The notes below the pieces were generated by a model that was given only the letters and a program-made list of their open reading frames with translations, was not told the origin of the DNA and did not search any database. Shown here in pieces: positions 8,079 through 16,129 of a stretch of 64,000 nucleotides of DNA. This DNA is from JAXGMV01 sp040772085 (GTDB lineage Bacteria > Chloroflexota > Anaerolineae > Anaerolineales > Anaerolineaceae): contig JAXGYU010000001.1 of the NCBI GenBank assembly GCA_040772085.1, positions 1,922,001-1,986,000 on the forward strand, in the 5' to 3' direction. A program made the position numbers and the translations under genes. The first letter of the stretch is position 1. Every line of letters starts with the position of its first letter.

Positions 8079-9044
8079 ATGAAACGCGTACTCCTGCGAT
8101 CCCTGCTCGGCGTGTTGATAGGATCACTGCTGATTTCAGCTTGCAGCGTACTAGGTCAGAAGCCGGAATCTGACAGCCAGGTATCGACCCAGGTCAGCGG
8201 CGTGCTGACCGCGCTGCCAACCAGTCCGGTAGCTCACGCGGCGACCCAGACCGCTGAAGCGCTGGAAGTGCAGCAGTCCGCCACGCCGACCGCCGAACCC
8301 ACCTTGCCTGAAGACATACCAACCTCCACCCTGACAGCGACGGCTACCCTGCCGCCCATGCTGACAGCCTCGGGAACCGCGACAACCACCCCTCCGCCGA
8401 CAGCCACGGTTACGCCGACCGTTTCGCCGGATGAGCCGCGCGCCAAGCTCGGCGCGCCGACCGGCGGCGATACGCTGGACAACGCCACCGACTGGCAATG
8501 GGGCATGGAAGCCAATGCATTTACGCAAGCCGGCATTCAGGACGGGGCGATGGTGATCACGGGTTTGCGCAAGGCAACCGGCTGGCGTTTGCCCAAGGTT
8601 GATTCCAGCCCTGATATGTACATTGAAGCGCTATTCGACAGCGGCGCCTGCCGCAACAAAGACAGCTACGGCATCATGTTCCGCATACCCGATTATGAAG
8701 CCAACAACCAGGGCTATATGTTCACGATTGCCTGCGACGGCACCTGGCGTCTCTGGGAATACGACGGCACGAAAGCGCTGGGCGGCAATATCAAAGTTCT
8801 GGTCGATTGGCAGGACAACAAGATCATCGACCGCGGCGCGCACAAGACCAACCGCATCGGCGTCTGGACGCAGGGCGAAGATATCTACCTTTACGCGAAT
8901 GGCGTGCTGCTCAACAAGGACCTCAAAATCAGCAACAGCAGCTTCGCGGACGGAACGTTTGGGGTGTTCATTCTGCCGAATGTGACCGTGCCCTACACCA
9001 TGTCTGTGCTTGAGGTCACCTACTGGAAAGACGCCCGGCGATGA
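8079..9044 (+). CDS. Lipoprotein with LamG/DUF1080-like C-terminal domain
   Basis: Signal peptide with lipobox ISAC (Cys22), then a Thr/Pro/Ala-rich linker to about residue 125. The C-terminal domain of roughly 190 residues looks like a concanavalin-type beta sandwich: SYGIMFRIPDYEANNQGYMF, then a GTWRLWEYDG segment, NRIGVWTQGEDIYLYANG and a final GTFGVFI strand. Such domains often bind glycans, but the ligand is not predictable. The stop codon overlaps the next start (ATGA), indicating translational coupling with the PilZ-like gene. Confidence 0.82.
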   Translation: MKRVLLRSLLGVLIGSLLISACSVLGQKPESDSQVSTQVSGVLTALPTSPVAHAATQTAEALEVQQSATPTAEPTLPEDIPTSTLTATATLPPMLTASGTATTTPPPTATVTPTVSPDEPRAKLGAPTGGDTLDNATDWQWGMEANAFTQAGIQDGAMVITGLRKATGWRLPKVDSSPDMYIEALFDSGACRNKDSYGIMFRIPDYEANNQGYMFTIACDGTWRLWEYDGTKALGGNIKVLVDWQDNKIIDRGAHKTNRIGVWTQGEDIYLYANGVLLNKDLKISNSSFADGTFGVFILPNVTVPYTMSVLEVTYWKDARR

Positions 9045-9349
9045 TCTTTCTGCTGGATTTGCGTGACGCGGAATCGGGCGAGATCGTCGGAAAACTGGTC
9101 GACGCCAGCCTGGAGAAACTGGTTGTACTCTCCGACCGGGCTTTCGATGTCTACCGCAAATATCAGTTTGCCCTGGGCCTGACCAGCCGCGGAAATGCGG
9201 AGACATTCACGCTCAGCGCGCGCTGTTTGTGGTCCCGGGAAGAAGACAATTCGGGATTCTATCTGAATGGGCTCGAGGTGACAGAAAAAAGCCCCGAAAA
9301 TATTCGGGGCTTGCAAAATCTGGTCGAGCGTTACGTACCGGAACAATAA
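9041..9349 (+). CDS. Small PilZ-like protein
   Basis: A 102-residue cytosolic protein whose second half (LSARCLWSREEDNSGFY, then LEVTEKSPENIRGLQNLVERY) resembles the last strand and helix of PilZ domains. The RxxxR and D/NxSxxG c-di-GMP-binding motifs are not visible, so it may be a degenerate PilZ or only structurally similar. Its start overlaps the preceding lipoprotein stop by ATGA. The end of its coding region contains the terminator of the convergent gene at 9355-10173. Confidence 0.6.
   Translation: MIFLLDLRDAESGEIVGKLVDASLEKLVVLSDRAFDVYRKYQFALGLTSRGNAETFTLSARCLWSREEDNSGFYLNGLEVTEKSPENIRGLQNLVERYVPEQ
9285..9312 (-). terminator. Reverse-strand terminator embedded in the PilZ-like coding region
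   Basis: AAGCCCCGAA (9289-9298) pairs perfectly with 9303-9312 across a 4-nt loop. The A run at 9285-9290 becomes a U run for reverse-strand transcripts, fitting termination of the 11739-9355 operon. Confidence 0.8.
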
Positions 9350-9354
9350 CGTTT

Positions 9355-10173
9355 CTATTTGAACAGCGTCCCTTCAAGTTCGAGCAGGCGGCTGTAAACC
9401 TTCTCGAGATCGTTCAGGGCTGCCGGCAGATCGCTGTTGATCTCGGTCGCTACCAGACCCAGCCTGCGGTCAGTCACTTCCATGACGTCCTCTTGCGCGC
9501 CAAGGTATTTCTGCAGGTCTGGCGTGATTGCCTTGACCATTTGCTGCGCGTCCTTGACAGCCGTCAGAGCGCCGGCTTTGTCCTTGTTGGCAGCCAGGAA
9601 CCGCGCTTGCGTGACCTGATTCTTGAGCGCCAGGAACTGTGTATGTAAAGTCTGCAAACCAGCATCCTGCTCCAGGTCATTGACCTGCTTCTGCAGTTTG
9701 GTCGTGATCTCATCCTTCTCCACCACCAGGGTCTTCAAGTCTGCCACTTCGGTCTGCAACACCTGATGATCGGTCTGCAGTGTCTTGTATTTGCGGTCCA
9801 GCGGCTGGTAGAACAGGAAGTAGCCCAAAATCAGACCTGTCAGCAGCAGCACCAGGGTGATCAGAATGGCTTTGCCCAACAGGCGCATGAAGCGCCCGAA
9901 TTTATTCTCATTGCTGAAGGCGCGCTTGAGGAAGGATGGCTTCTTGACCGTCGGATCCAGCTTGACAACGTCCGGTTTTTCAGGCGGCAATGGCGCGGTG
10001 TCCGGTGTTGGCGGCGGAGGTGTCTCCTCGACAGGCTCGGGAACCACCGGTTCAGGTACTACCGGCGCTGGCACAACCGGGGGCGTAGATTCTGGTTCTA
10101 CCGGGGGCTGAACATCAGCGGGATGCGGTTCATTACCTTCAAGTTTGTTTTCTTCCGCGTGGTTCTCTTCCAT
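9355..10173 (-). CDS. Membrane-anchored coiled-coil protein with acidic, Pro-rich N-terminus
   Basis: Not a family I recognise. From the ATG at 10173 it has 272 residues: an acidic and Pro-rich N-terminal region (1-80, with repeated PVVPEPV units), a short basic stretch, one transmembrane helix at about 99-122, a heptad-rich coiled coil at about 126-180, then a helical C-terminal domain. An in-frame ATG at 10185 overlaps the upstream stop (TAATG), but GGAGG five bases before 10173 favours the inner start. It is the last gene of an operon behind the rhomboid and Clp-fold protease genes, so it may be their partner or substrate (inferred). Confidence 0.75.
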   Translation of the reverse strand: MEENHAEENKLEGNEPHPADVQPPVEPESTPPVVPAPVVPEPVVPEPVEETPPPPTPDTAPLPPEKPDVVKLDPTVKKPSFLKRAFSNENKFGRFMRLLGKAILITLVLLLTGLILGYFLFYQPLDRKYKTLQTDHQVLQTEVADLKTLVVEKDEITTKLQKQVNDLEQDAGLQTLHTQFLALKNQVTQARFLAANKDKAGALTAVKDAQQMVKAITPDLQKYLGAQEDVMEVTDRRLGLVATEINSDLPAALNDLEKVYSRLLELEGTLFK

Positions 10174-10184
10174 CGTATCCTCCA

Positions 10185-11036
10185 TTATTTCGGTTTACCG
10201 TTATTACCTTTGGGCGCTGGCGGAATGTTGTAGGGCAGCGGGATATACTCCACGGATGGTCTGCGCTGGTCCGCCTGCGGGAACAGGTTCATTAATTGGT
10301 AGACGGTTTCCGGCATGTCCGTACTGACGTTCAGCCCCATCGACTGCGCATGCTCAACTTCGATCGGGAAATCGTGCGTGTATTTGCCGGTCGATAGTTC
10401 TTCGATCAGCTTTTCAACCTGCTCGGATTCGTAATGATGACTGGCGATCTGCCTGATAGTGTCCTTGACTTGTTTCATCGCTTTGCGCGAGATGTCAGCC
10501 AGGATCACGGTCTGGTCGTCCACTTCATTGGCGTCTTTGGTCTCGAGCACCTTCAAAATCGAGGCCGCCGGATACTGGCCAAGCTGGGGATCGACGGGAC
10601 CCAGCACGGCGTTCTCGTCCATGATGATGCTGTCCGCCGCCAGGGCGATCAGCGTGCCGCCCGACATGGCGTAATGCGGCACGATGACGGTCACCTGACC
10701 CTTATGCCGGCAAAGCGCGTTGGCAATCTGCTCGGCCGCCAGCACCAGCCCGCCCGGTGTATGCAGGATCAGGTCGATCGGCATGTTGTGATCCGTGAGC
10801 TTGATGGCGCGCAGGATGGCTTCGGAATCCTGGATGTCAATGTATTTGGCGATCGGAAAGCCGAGGATGTTCATGCTTTCCTGGCGGTGAATCAGCGCGA
10901 TCACGCGCGATTTCCGTTGATCCTCGATCTGTTTCATCAGCTTGTAGCGCGAAGCGTTGAGCATATGCTTGCGGATGACCGGCAAAAGCGAGGTCACAAT
11001 CAGGATGATCCAGATGATATTCATGAAATCCATCAT
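10185..11036 (-). CDS. SDH-family Clp-fold serine proteinase, membrane anchored
   Basis: A 283-residue protein of the SDH_sah family (ClpP/crotonase fold). Residues 5-22 form a transmembrane helix. The core carries ILHTPGGLVLAAEQIA and the nucleophile block HYAMSGGTLIALAAD with Ser125, followed by the conserved GPVDPQLG at 147-153. Family members are predicted ATP-independent serine proteases related to SppA. Its start lies within a few bases of the rhomboid stop (TAG then GTGAATG), so the two membrane proteases are made together. Confidence 0.88.
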   Translation of the reverse strand: MMDFMNIIWIILIVTSLLPVIRKHMLNASRYKLMKQIEDQRKSRVIALIHRQESMNILGFPIAKYIDIQDSEAILRAIKLTDHNMPIDLILHTPGGLVLAAEQIANALCRHKGQVTVIVPHYAMSGGTLIALAADSIIMDENAVLGPVDPQLGQYPAASILKVLETKDANEVDDQTVILADISRKAMKQVKDTIRQIASHHYESEQVEKLIEELSTGKYTHDFPIEVEHAQSMGLNVSTDMPETVYQLMNLFPQADQRRPSVEYIPLPYNIPPAPKGNNGKPK

Positions 11037-11040
11037 TCAC

Positions 11041-11739
11041 CTACCAGGGATAATATTCGTCAGTATAGGTTTTCCTTCTGCCGGCAGCCTTGGCCAGGAA
11101 AAGGGAGGCGATAAAACCGAACACGAAACCGCCGACATGCGCCCAGAACGCGACACCGCCCGTCGCCGTGCTGATGCCCGGATCGAGCGACGCGACCCCC
11201 GAGACGAACTGGCTCAGGAACCAGAAGCCGAGATAGACAATAGCCGGCACCTCGACAAACCACGGGTAAATAAAGACAGGGATCAGCGTGTGGACTTTGG
11301 CGGTTGGATAATAGCGGAAGTAGGCGCCCATGACAGCCGCGATCGCGCCGCTGGCGCCAACCATCGGCGTGTGAGGGTCGGTCGTCAGAAAGATCTGCAG
11401 CACGGCCGCAGCCAGCCCGCCCATGATGTAGAAGAACAGGAAGGTCAGACTGCCCAGCCTGTCTTCGACGTTGTCACCGAAGATCAGCAGGATCCACAGG
11501 TTGCCGATCACATGCACCCAGCCGCCATGCAGGAACATGTGGGTCAGCATGCTCAGCCAGGTGACGGGGTTGGCCAGGTCGATCTGTGCCGGCACCAGCC
11601 CAAAGCGGTAAATGAATGCCTCCAGGGCTTGAGGACCAAGCGTGAATTCATAGTAGAACACCAGACCGTTCAAGACGATCAGCGTCCAGGTGACAATGGG
11701 GAAAGATTTGGCGCGGATATTATCTTTTAATGGAAGCAT
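11041..11739 (-). CDS. Rhomboid family intramembrane serine protease
   Basis: A 232-residue polytopic protein that would cleave transmembrane substrates within the membrane. Hallmarks are HVIGN (76-80) in TM2, the catalytic GASGA with Ser130, and the catalytic His201 in WAHVGGFVFGF. About six to seven transmembrane helices are visible. The ATG is preceded by AAGGCGG, with a TATACT -10-like box upstream. It is the first gene of a reverse operon with the Clp-fold protease and the coiled-coil membrane protein. Confidence 0.94.
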   Translation of the reverse strand: MLPLKDNIRAKSFPIVTWTLIVLNGLVFYYEFTLGPQALEAFIYRFGLVPAQIDLANPVTWLSMLTHMFLHGGWVHVIGNLWILLIFGDNVEDRLGSLTFLFFYIMGGLAAAVLQIFLTTDPHTPMVGASGAIAAVMGAYFRYYPTAKVHTLIPVFIYPWFVEVPAIVYLGFWFLSQFVSGVASLDPGISTATGGVAFWAHVGGFVFGFIASLFLAKAAGRRKTYTDEYYPW

Positions 11740-11805
11740 CTTTACCGCCTTTATTAAGTATAACCATTCTCAGGCGCAATAGCACGGGCGCGGGGCATCT
11801 GACAG

Positions 11806-11821
11806 TATAATCAGAGCCGTG
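11806..11821 (+). promoter_or_regulatory. Leaderless promoter of murJ
   Basis: TATAAT at 11806-11811 ends seven bases before the GTG start at 11819-11821. There is no Shine-Dalgarno sequence between them, so transcription would start at or one or two bases from the GTG. Confidence 0.65.
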
Positions 11822-13417
11822 GAAGATTCTCCCCAGCCGCAATCGAGAACCGCAAACCAGCAAATCGCCCGTTCTGCCGGCGTTGTTATGCTGGCGATGG
11901 TCTTCAGCCAGATCATTGGTCTGGTGGCAAAAAGTCTGATCGCCAGCACCTTTGGTACCGGCGCGGAGACAGATGCCTATTACGCGGCGAACCGCGTGCC
12001 CGAGACCATCTTCAACCTGATGGCAGGCGGCGCGTTGGGATCCGCGTTTATTCCGACATTTACCGGTCTGTTGGTGGATGGCAAGCGCAAGCAGGCCTGG
12101 CAGCTTGCATCCGCGCTGGCAAACCTGCTGGTGATCACCATGACGCTGGTGGCGATCCTCGCGGCTCTCTTCGCACCCGCCATCATCCACTACGTCGTCG
12201 CGCCTGGTTTCGCCGCTGACCCTGCCAAAGAATTAATGACCATCGAACTGCTGCGCATTCAGCTCATCAGCGTCGTCTTCTTCGGCTTGAGCGGCCTTGT
12301 GATGGGCATTCTGAACGCTCACCAGCAGTTCCTGCTGCCGGCGCTCACGCCATCCATGCTGTCATTCGGCTTGATTTATGGCTGCCTGGGTCTGGCGCCC
12401 GAAATGGGCATTCATGGTCTGGCCTGGGGCGCGGTGATCGGTTCGATTTTGCATCTCACGCTGCAACTGCCGCGGCTGTTCCAGATGCCGACACGCCAAT
12501 ACTTCCCGACGCTCGGCTTGAATTTTCAGCCATTGAAAACGGTCTTGCTGTTGATGCTGCCGCGGCTGTTCGGCGTCGGGGTTGTGCAGCTCAATTTCAT
12601 GGTCAATACCATCATCGCTTCCCTGCAGCCCGAGGGCAGTCTGGCGGGCATCAATCTGGCATTTCCGCTGATGCTGATGCCCCAGATCGCGATCGCGCAG
12701 GCAGTCGCGATAGCCGCGCTGCCGACCTTCTCTGCCCAGTTCGCCCTTGGCAAACTGGATGAGATGCGCAATTCACTGGCTGCGACCCTGCGCGGGGTGC
12801 TGCTGCTGGCGTTGCCGGCAATGGTGGGGCTGGTGCTGCTGCAGACGCCGATTGTCGAGCTGATCTACATGCGCAGCGCCTTCGACGATAATTCTGTCCG
12901 GCTGGTGACCTGGGCGCTGCTGTGGTATGCCTTTGGTCTACCCGCGCATTCGATCGTTGAAATCATCTCAAGGGCCTTTTACGCCATGCAGAACACGCGC
13001 ACGCCAGTCACGGTCGGTGTGGCAGCCATGCTGCTCAATATGGCATTGAGCTTGCTGTTCTCCTGGCTATTCGGACGCGTGGGATGGATGCCGCATGGGG
13101 GTCTGGCGCTGGCCAACACCACGGCGACAACCATCGAAGCCATCCTGCTCATGATCCTGATCCGGCGCAAGCTGGCTGGTCTGGGCGGAAAGGCAGTTGC
13201 GGATGCTGTGTGGAAAGGCGCGCTCGCGGCGGCTGTGATGGGGGTGGCTGTCGTCCTCTGGCGCAGTATCAACGCCGGCTACAGTGCGTTGATCATCGTT
13301 ACCGGCGGCATGGTCATCGGCGGACTGGTTTACGGCTTCCTGCTGCTGCTCTTGCGCGTGCCTGAGATCAGAACGCTGATTACAGCCATCAAGACGCGCC
13401 TGCCAAAACGGTTCTGA
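11819..13417 (+). CDS. murJ: Lipid II flippase MurJ (MviN family)
   Basis: A 532-residue integral membrane protein of the MOP superfamily that flips lipid II to the outer face of the membrane for peptidoglycan synthesis. About 14 transmembrane helices are visible. The N-terminal signature GLVAKSLIASTFGTGAETDAYYAANRVPE-type region, GALGSAFIPTF, and FYAMQNTRTPV in the central helices are typical. The GTG start lacks a ribosome-binding site and sits seven bases from a TATAAT. The stop overlaps the next start (TGATG), coupling it to the EamA transporter. Confidence 0.94.
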   Translation: MEDSPQPQSRTANQQIARSAGVVMLAMVFSQIIGLVAKSLIASTFGTGAETDAYYAANRVPETIFNLMAGGALGSAFIPTFTGLLVDGKRKQAWQLASALANLLVITMTLVAILAALFAPAIIHYVVAPGFAADPAKELMTIELLRIQLISVVFFGLSGLVMGILNAHQQFLLPALTPSMLSFGLIYGCLGLAPEMGIHGLAWGAVIGSILHLTLQLPRLFQMPTRQYFPTLGLNFQPLKTVLLLMLPRLFGVGVVQLNFMVNTIIASLQPEGSLAGINLAFPLMLMPQIAIAQAVAIAALPTFSAQFALGKLDEMRNSLAATLRGVLLLALPAMVGLVLLQTPIVELIYMRSAFDDNSVRLVTWALLWYAFGLPAHSIVEIISRAFYAMQNTRTPVTVGVAAMLLNMALSLLFSWLFGRVGWMPHGGLALANTTATTIEAILLMILIRRKLAGLGGKAVADAVWKGALAAAVMGVAVVLWRSINAGYSALIIVTGGMVIGGLVYGFLLLLLRVPEIRTLITAIKTRLPKRF

Positions 13418-14310
13418 TGAAATTCTCCAAAGCCCTGCCGCTGATCATTACCCTGGGCTCGCTATTCGGCATGAACCTGGTGGTCTCGCGTTTCGCGCTC
13501 GGACAATTTCATCCGGTCACCTTTAACTCATTACGGCTGATTATCGCCTCAACTTGCTACGCGCTGCTGTTTACCTTTTCCCGAAAATGGACCTGGCCCA
13601 CAGACCGCGCGTTATGGCTGAAGGCTGGCTTGTGGGGCGCCCTTGCCCTTTCATCTTCCATGAGCCTGTTCGTTGCCTCGCTGCAATTTCAATCTGCCGG
13701 CGTCACTTCGCTGCTGATCGCGGCAGGTCCGATTCTGACGATTGTGGTTGCGCATTACTTGCTGCAAGACGAGAAACTGACAGCCAACCGGCTGACAGGG
13801 GTGCTGCTGGCATTCGTCGGCGCGGGCGTCATTCTGGTCACCGGGCAGGACGGCTTGTCACTGGCGCCGACGGGTGAATGGCGCGGGTATGCCATGGTCA
13901 TGGCAGCCAACCTGATCGTCGCCTTCGGTTTTGTCTACGGCAGGATTTACGTCCGGGAGTATGACTCAGTCCAGGTTGCCGGCGTCAGGGTGATGGGCGC
14001 CGCGATTGCCTTGTTGCTGGTTACTGCCATTTTTCTCGGTTACGATTTCTCGCAGGTGAGACTATCCGGCTGGCTGGCATTGCTGTTCTGCGGCACGATC
14101 ACCACGTTCTTCCCCTTCCTGATTGAAGTCATGCTGGTGCAGCGATACGGCGCTCTGGCAGCCAATCAATCCGCCTACTCAACGCCAGTTGTTTCGATGC
14201 TGCTCGGCTGGCTGTTCCTGGGCGAGAAAATTACGGCATTGATCATCCTGGGCACGGCGCTCATCTTCCTCGGGCTGGCGCTGCTGAATAAAAGGACCGG
14301 AGCTGCGTAG
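13417..14310 (+). CDS. EamA/DMT family transporter
   Basis: A 297-residue drug/metabolite transporter with ten transmembrane helices arranged as two EamA repeats. The first ends near LVTGQDGL and the second ends with GWLFLGEKITALIILGTALIFLGL. Members export metabolites or amino acids; the substrate is unknown. Translation is coupled to murJ through a one-base overlap, which may be operon economy rather than shared function. A hairpin for reverse-strand termination overlaps its stop codon. Confidence 0.9.
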   Translation: MKFSKALPLIITLGSLFGMNLVVSRFALGQFHPVTFNSLRLIIASTCYALLFTFSRKWTWPTDRALWLKAGLWGALALSSSMSLFVASLQFQSAGVTSLLIAAGPILTIVVAHYLLQDEKLTANRLTGVLLAFVGAGVILVTGQDGLSLAPTGEWRGYAMVMAANLIVAFGFVYGRIYVREYDSVQVAGVRVMGAAIALLLVTAIFLGYDFSQVRLSGWLALLFCGTITTFFPFLIEVMLVQRYGALAANQSAYSTPVVSMLLGWLFLGEKITALIILGTALIFLGLALLNKRTGAA

Positions 14311-14317
14311 CTCCGGT
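14291..14317 (-). terminator. Reverse-strand terminator overlapping the EamA stop
   Basis: ACCGGAGCT (14296-14304) pairs with AGCTCCGGT (14309-14317) across GCGT. On the reverse strand the stem is followed by CCTTTTATT, so it ends the 16075-14321 operon; the EamA TAG lies inside it. Confidence 0.65.
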
Positions 14318-14320
14318 TAC

Positions 14321-14740
14321 TTAATGCTGGTTCATCGGGTTTTCGTCTAACGGTTTTACGACCAGTTCATCCCAGGTAGTTTCCGGGTCGATCTCACGCA
14401 CAAATGTCACGTCATCCGGCACACCGATGACGATCTCGGCAGTCGTGTAGATCAGGCAGCCTTCCCACATATGACCGCCGATTGTTTTACCGCTCTCGTC
14501 CGAAATTGAGATGTGATAGTGCGCACCGTTGGTTGCCATGGTGCCGGTCAGCGACACGATCTCAAAATGACCGCGGAAGGTCTGCGTACCCGGTTGATTG
14601 GCCAGCCTGAGTACCGCGGTCGTCAGGCTGCCGACGCAGGTGATGACAAACGCCGCTTTCAGGTTGTGCTTGCTGACCAGGCTGTCCAGCTCATTGCGCA
14701 GGTCCTGACCGGGTTTCAGTCGCAGGCAGATCGTTTTCAT
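14321..14740 (-). CDS. PPC/DUF296 domain protein
   Basis: A single PPC (DUF296) domain of 139 residues. Family features are an N-terminal MKTICLRLKPGQDLRNEL strand-helix, the GSLTTAVLRLAN segment, and HYHISISDESGKTIGGHMWEG, whose His residues suit metal or DNA-related binding. Bacterial members are often annotated as DNA-binding by analogy with plant AHL proteins, but this is not established. The frame opens from a TTG at 14767, but the ATG at 14740 begins one base after the upstream stop (TGATATG), giving translational coupling. Confidence 0.85.
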   Translation of the reverse strand: MKTICLRLKPGQDLRNELDSLVSKHNLKAAFVITCVGSLTTAVLRLANQPGTQTFRGHFEIVSLTGTMATNGAHYHISISDESGKTIGGHMWEGCLIYTTAEIVIGVPDDVTFVREIDPETTWDELVVKPLDENPMNQH

Positions 14741-14741
14741 A

Positions 14742-15332
14742 TCAACCCCGGCGACGGCGCTTGCCAAGCGCGTTGATAACGATCAATGCCGGCCAGATCC
14801 ACGCCAGGTCCACTTCCTGCCCCGGCGGGGTGGTCTGTGAGATGGGATCGAAGCGGAAAATGAAAATGCGATCCTTATTCGCCAGAATGGCTTCATCATC
14901 TGTATCATCGCCCAGTTCCTTGTCATACGACAGGAAGGGATTGTAGCGTTTGAACAGCCGATAAATGGTCAGCAGTTCGACGTCGTTATCTACCCGAACG
15001 GCTTTGACCGACTCGCTGCCTTTGGCAGTCTGGATGGTGGCGTACGGGTCGGACAACAGGTTGAGATACCACTGTTCGGCCTCAGGATAGGACGTCATGA
15101 TGTATTTCTTGTCATGCAGGCTGCGGAATTCGATCGCGCCGCGCCTCGGCTCGCCGGTATTCCTGCCGGTGGTCGTCAGGACCAGCATAAATCGTCCCAG
15201 CAGCGGGCCGAATCCCAGACGCCATAACGCGACCGGTGTGTTGTAAATGATCTTGCCCAGTTCTGTATCCGGTGAGATATCGATCGCACCAACTCTTTCA
15301 CGCAGGGTCCGAATAAGATTATTGGTTTCCAT
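14742..15332 (-). CDS. Nitroreductase/deazaflavin-type (DUF385) protein
   Basis: A split beta-barrel protein of the DUF385/F420-dependent Ddn-like family. The family signature LTTTGRNTGEPRRGAI follows the first helix, then IMTSYPEAEQWYLNLLSDPYATIQ. Many relatives use F420H2 as hydride donor; no F420 biosynthesis gene is in the window, so the cofactor is inferred only by family. Two upstream ATGs are possible. The ATG at 15332 with GGAG six bases ahead is the better start, giving 196 residues. It sits 32 bases behind the S51 peptidase. Confidence 0.85.
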   Translation of the reverse strand: METNNLIRTLRERVGAIDISPDTELGKIIYNTPVALWRLGFGPLLGRFMLVLTTTGRNTGEPRRGAIEFRSLHDKKYIMTSYPEAEQWYLNLLSDPYATIQTAKGSESVKAVRVDNDVELLTIYRLFKRYNPFLSYDKELGDDTDDEAILANKDRIFIFRFDPISQTTPPGQEVDLAWIWPALIVINALGKRRRRG

Positions 15333-15364
15333 CTTTCGCTCCATATCACTCAGTAAAGGATGTT

Positions 15365-16075
15365 TCAACCGATCAGGTCTTCCAGGTATTCGATTTCCAG
15401 CGCCGTTTTAATTACTTTGCGGCTTTTTTTCGTTAGTTTATAGCCAACAGACTTCACGCGCGAGCTGACTGTTTTGTGAAGTTTTGTACCGATAAAATGC
15501 ATGGCAACACCATCGCCGAGCGCGTAACCGGGCATCAGCTCACCGCTCAACAGCAGCTCATGCGTGCGCGGCTGTCGCTGCGCCTCACCATCGTAATGCG
15601 GACAGCAGCTCCCTTTGAGGAAGCCGAGACAATCCATGGCGCTCAATTTGCCCGGATTGCTGTCGGTGACGCCCTGCTCAAACCAGCAGATGCAGCCGGC
15701 AGATACGCCACTCAGGACGATGCCTTGTTCCCAGGCTTTGCGCAGAATTTTATCAAGACCCCATTCACGCCAGAGCGCCAGCATGCAGCGGGTGTTACCG
15801 CCGCCGACATGAATGACATCCTTGCTGAGCACGTAATCTTCGAGGTCGTTCGTCGGCTGATGAAACAGTGACAGATGAGACGGCACGCAGTCCAGCTTGT
15901 TGTAGGCGGAGTAGAAGGAGACAACGTAATTATCCGACTCGGCGCTGGCTGTTGGAATGAAACAGACCTTTGGAAGTTCTTTGCCAGATTGCGCCAGGAT
16001 ATACCTGTCAAGCGCCAGGTTATCGGGCTCCATCCTGAATCCGCCGCCGCCGGCGGCAACGATTTGCTGCTTCAC
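15365..16075 (-). CDS. Peptidase S51 family protein (peptidase E/cyanophycinase-like)
   Basis: A class-I glutamine-amidotransferase-like fold hydrolase of 236 residues. The nucleophile elbow GVSAGCICW carries the catalytic Ser, preceded by IHVGGGNTRCMLALW. An N-terminal AAGGGGFRM loop is typical of the peptidase E group. The family cleaves Asp-X dipeptides or cyanophycin; which applies is unknown. The frame is open to a TTG at 16093, but the GGAGG before the GTG at 16075 marks the start. First gene of a three-gene reverse operon. Confidence 0.87.
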   Translation of the reverse strand: MKQQIVAAGGGGFRMEPDNLALDRYILAQSGKELPKVCFIPTASAESDNYVVSFYSAYNKLDCVPSHLSLFHQPTNDLEDYVLSKDVIHVGGGNTRCMLALWREWGLDKILRKAWEQGIVLSGVSAGCICWFEQGVTDSNPGKLSAMDCLGFLKGSCCPHYDGEAQRQPRTHELLLSGELMPGYALGDGVAMHFIGTKLHKTVSSRVKSVGYKLTKKSRKVIKTALEIEYLEDLIG

Positions 16076-16129
16076 CGCGCCTCCTGATATCAAATATATC
16101 GTTTATTGTAGCAGTGATGCCGGTAAACC

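Noticed and set aside
10434..11730. Long forward frames opposite the SDH protease and rhomboid genes
   Set aside because: Antisense shadows; the reverse-strand genes have family motifs and coupled starts.
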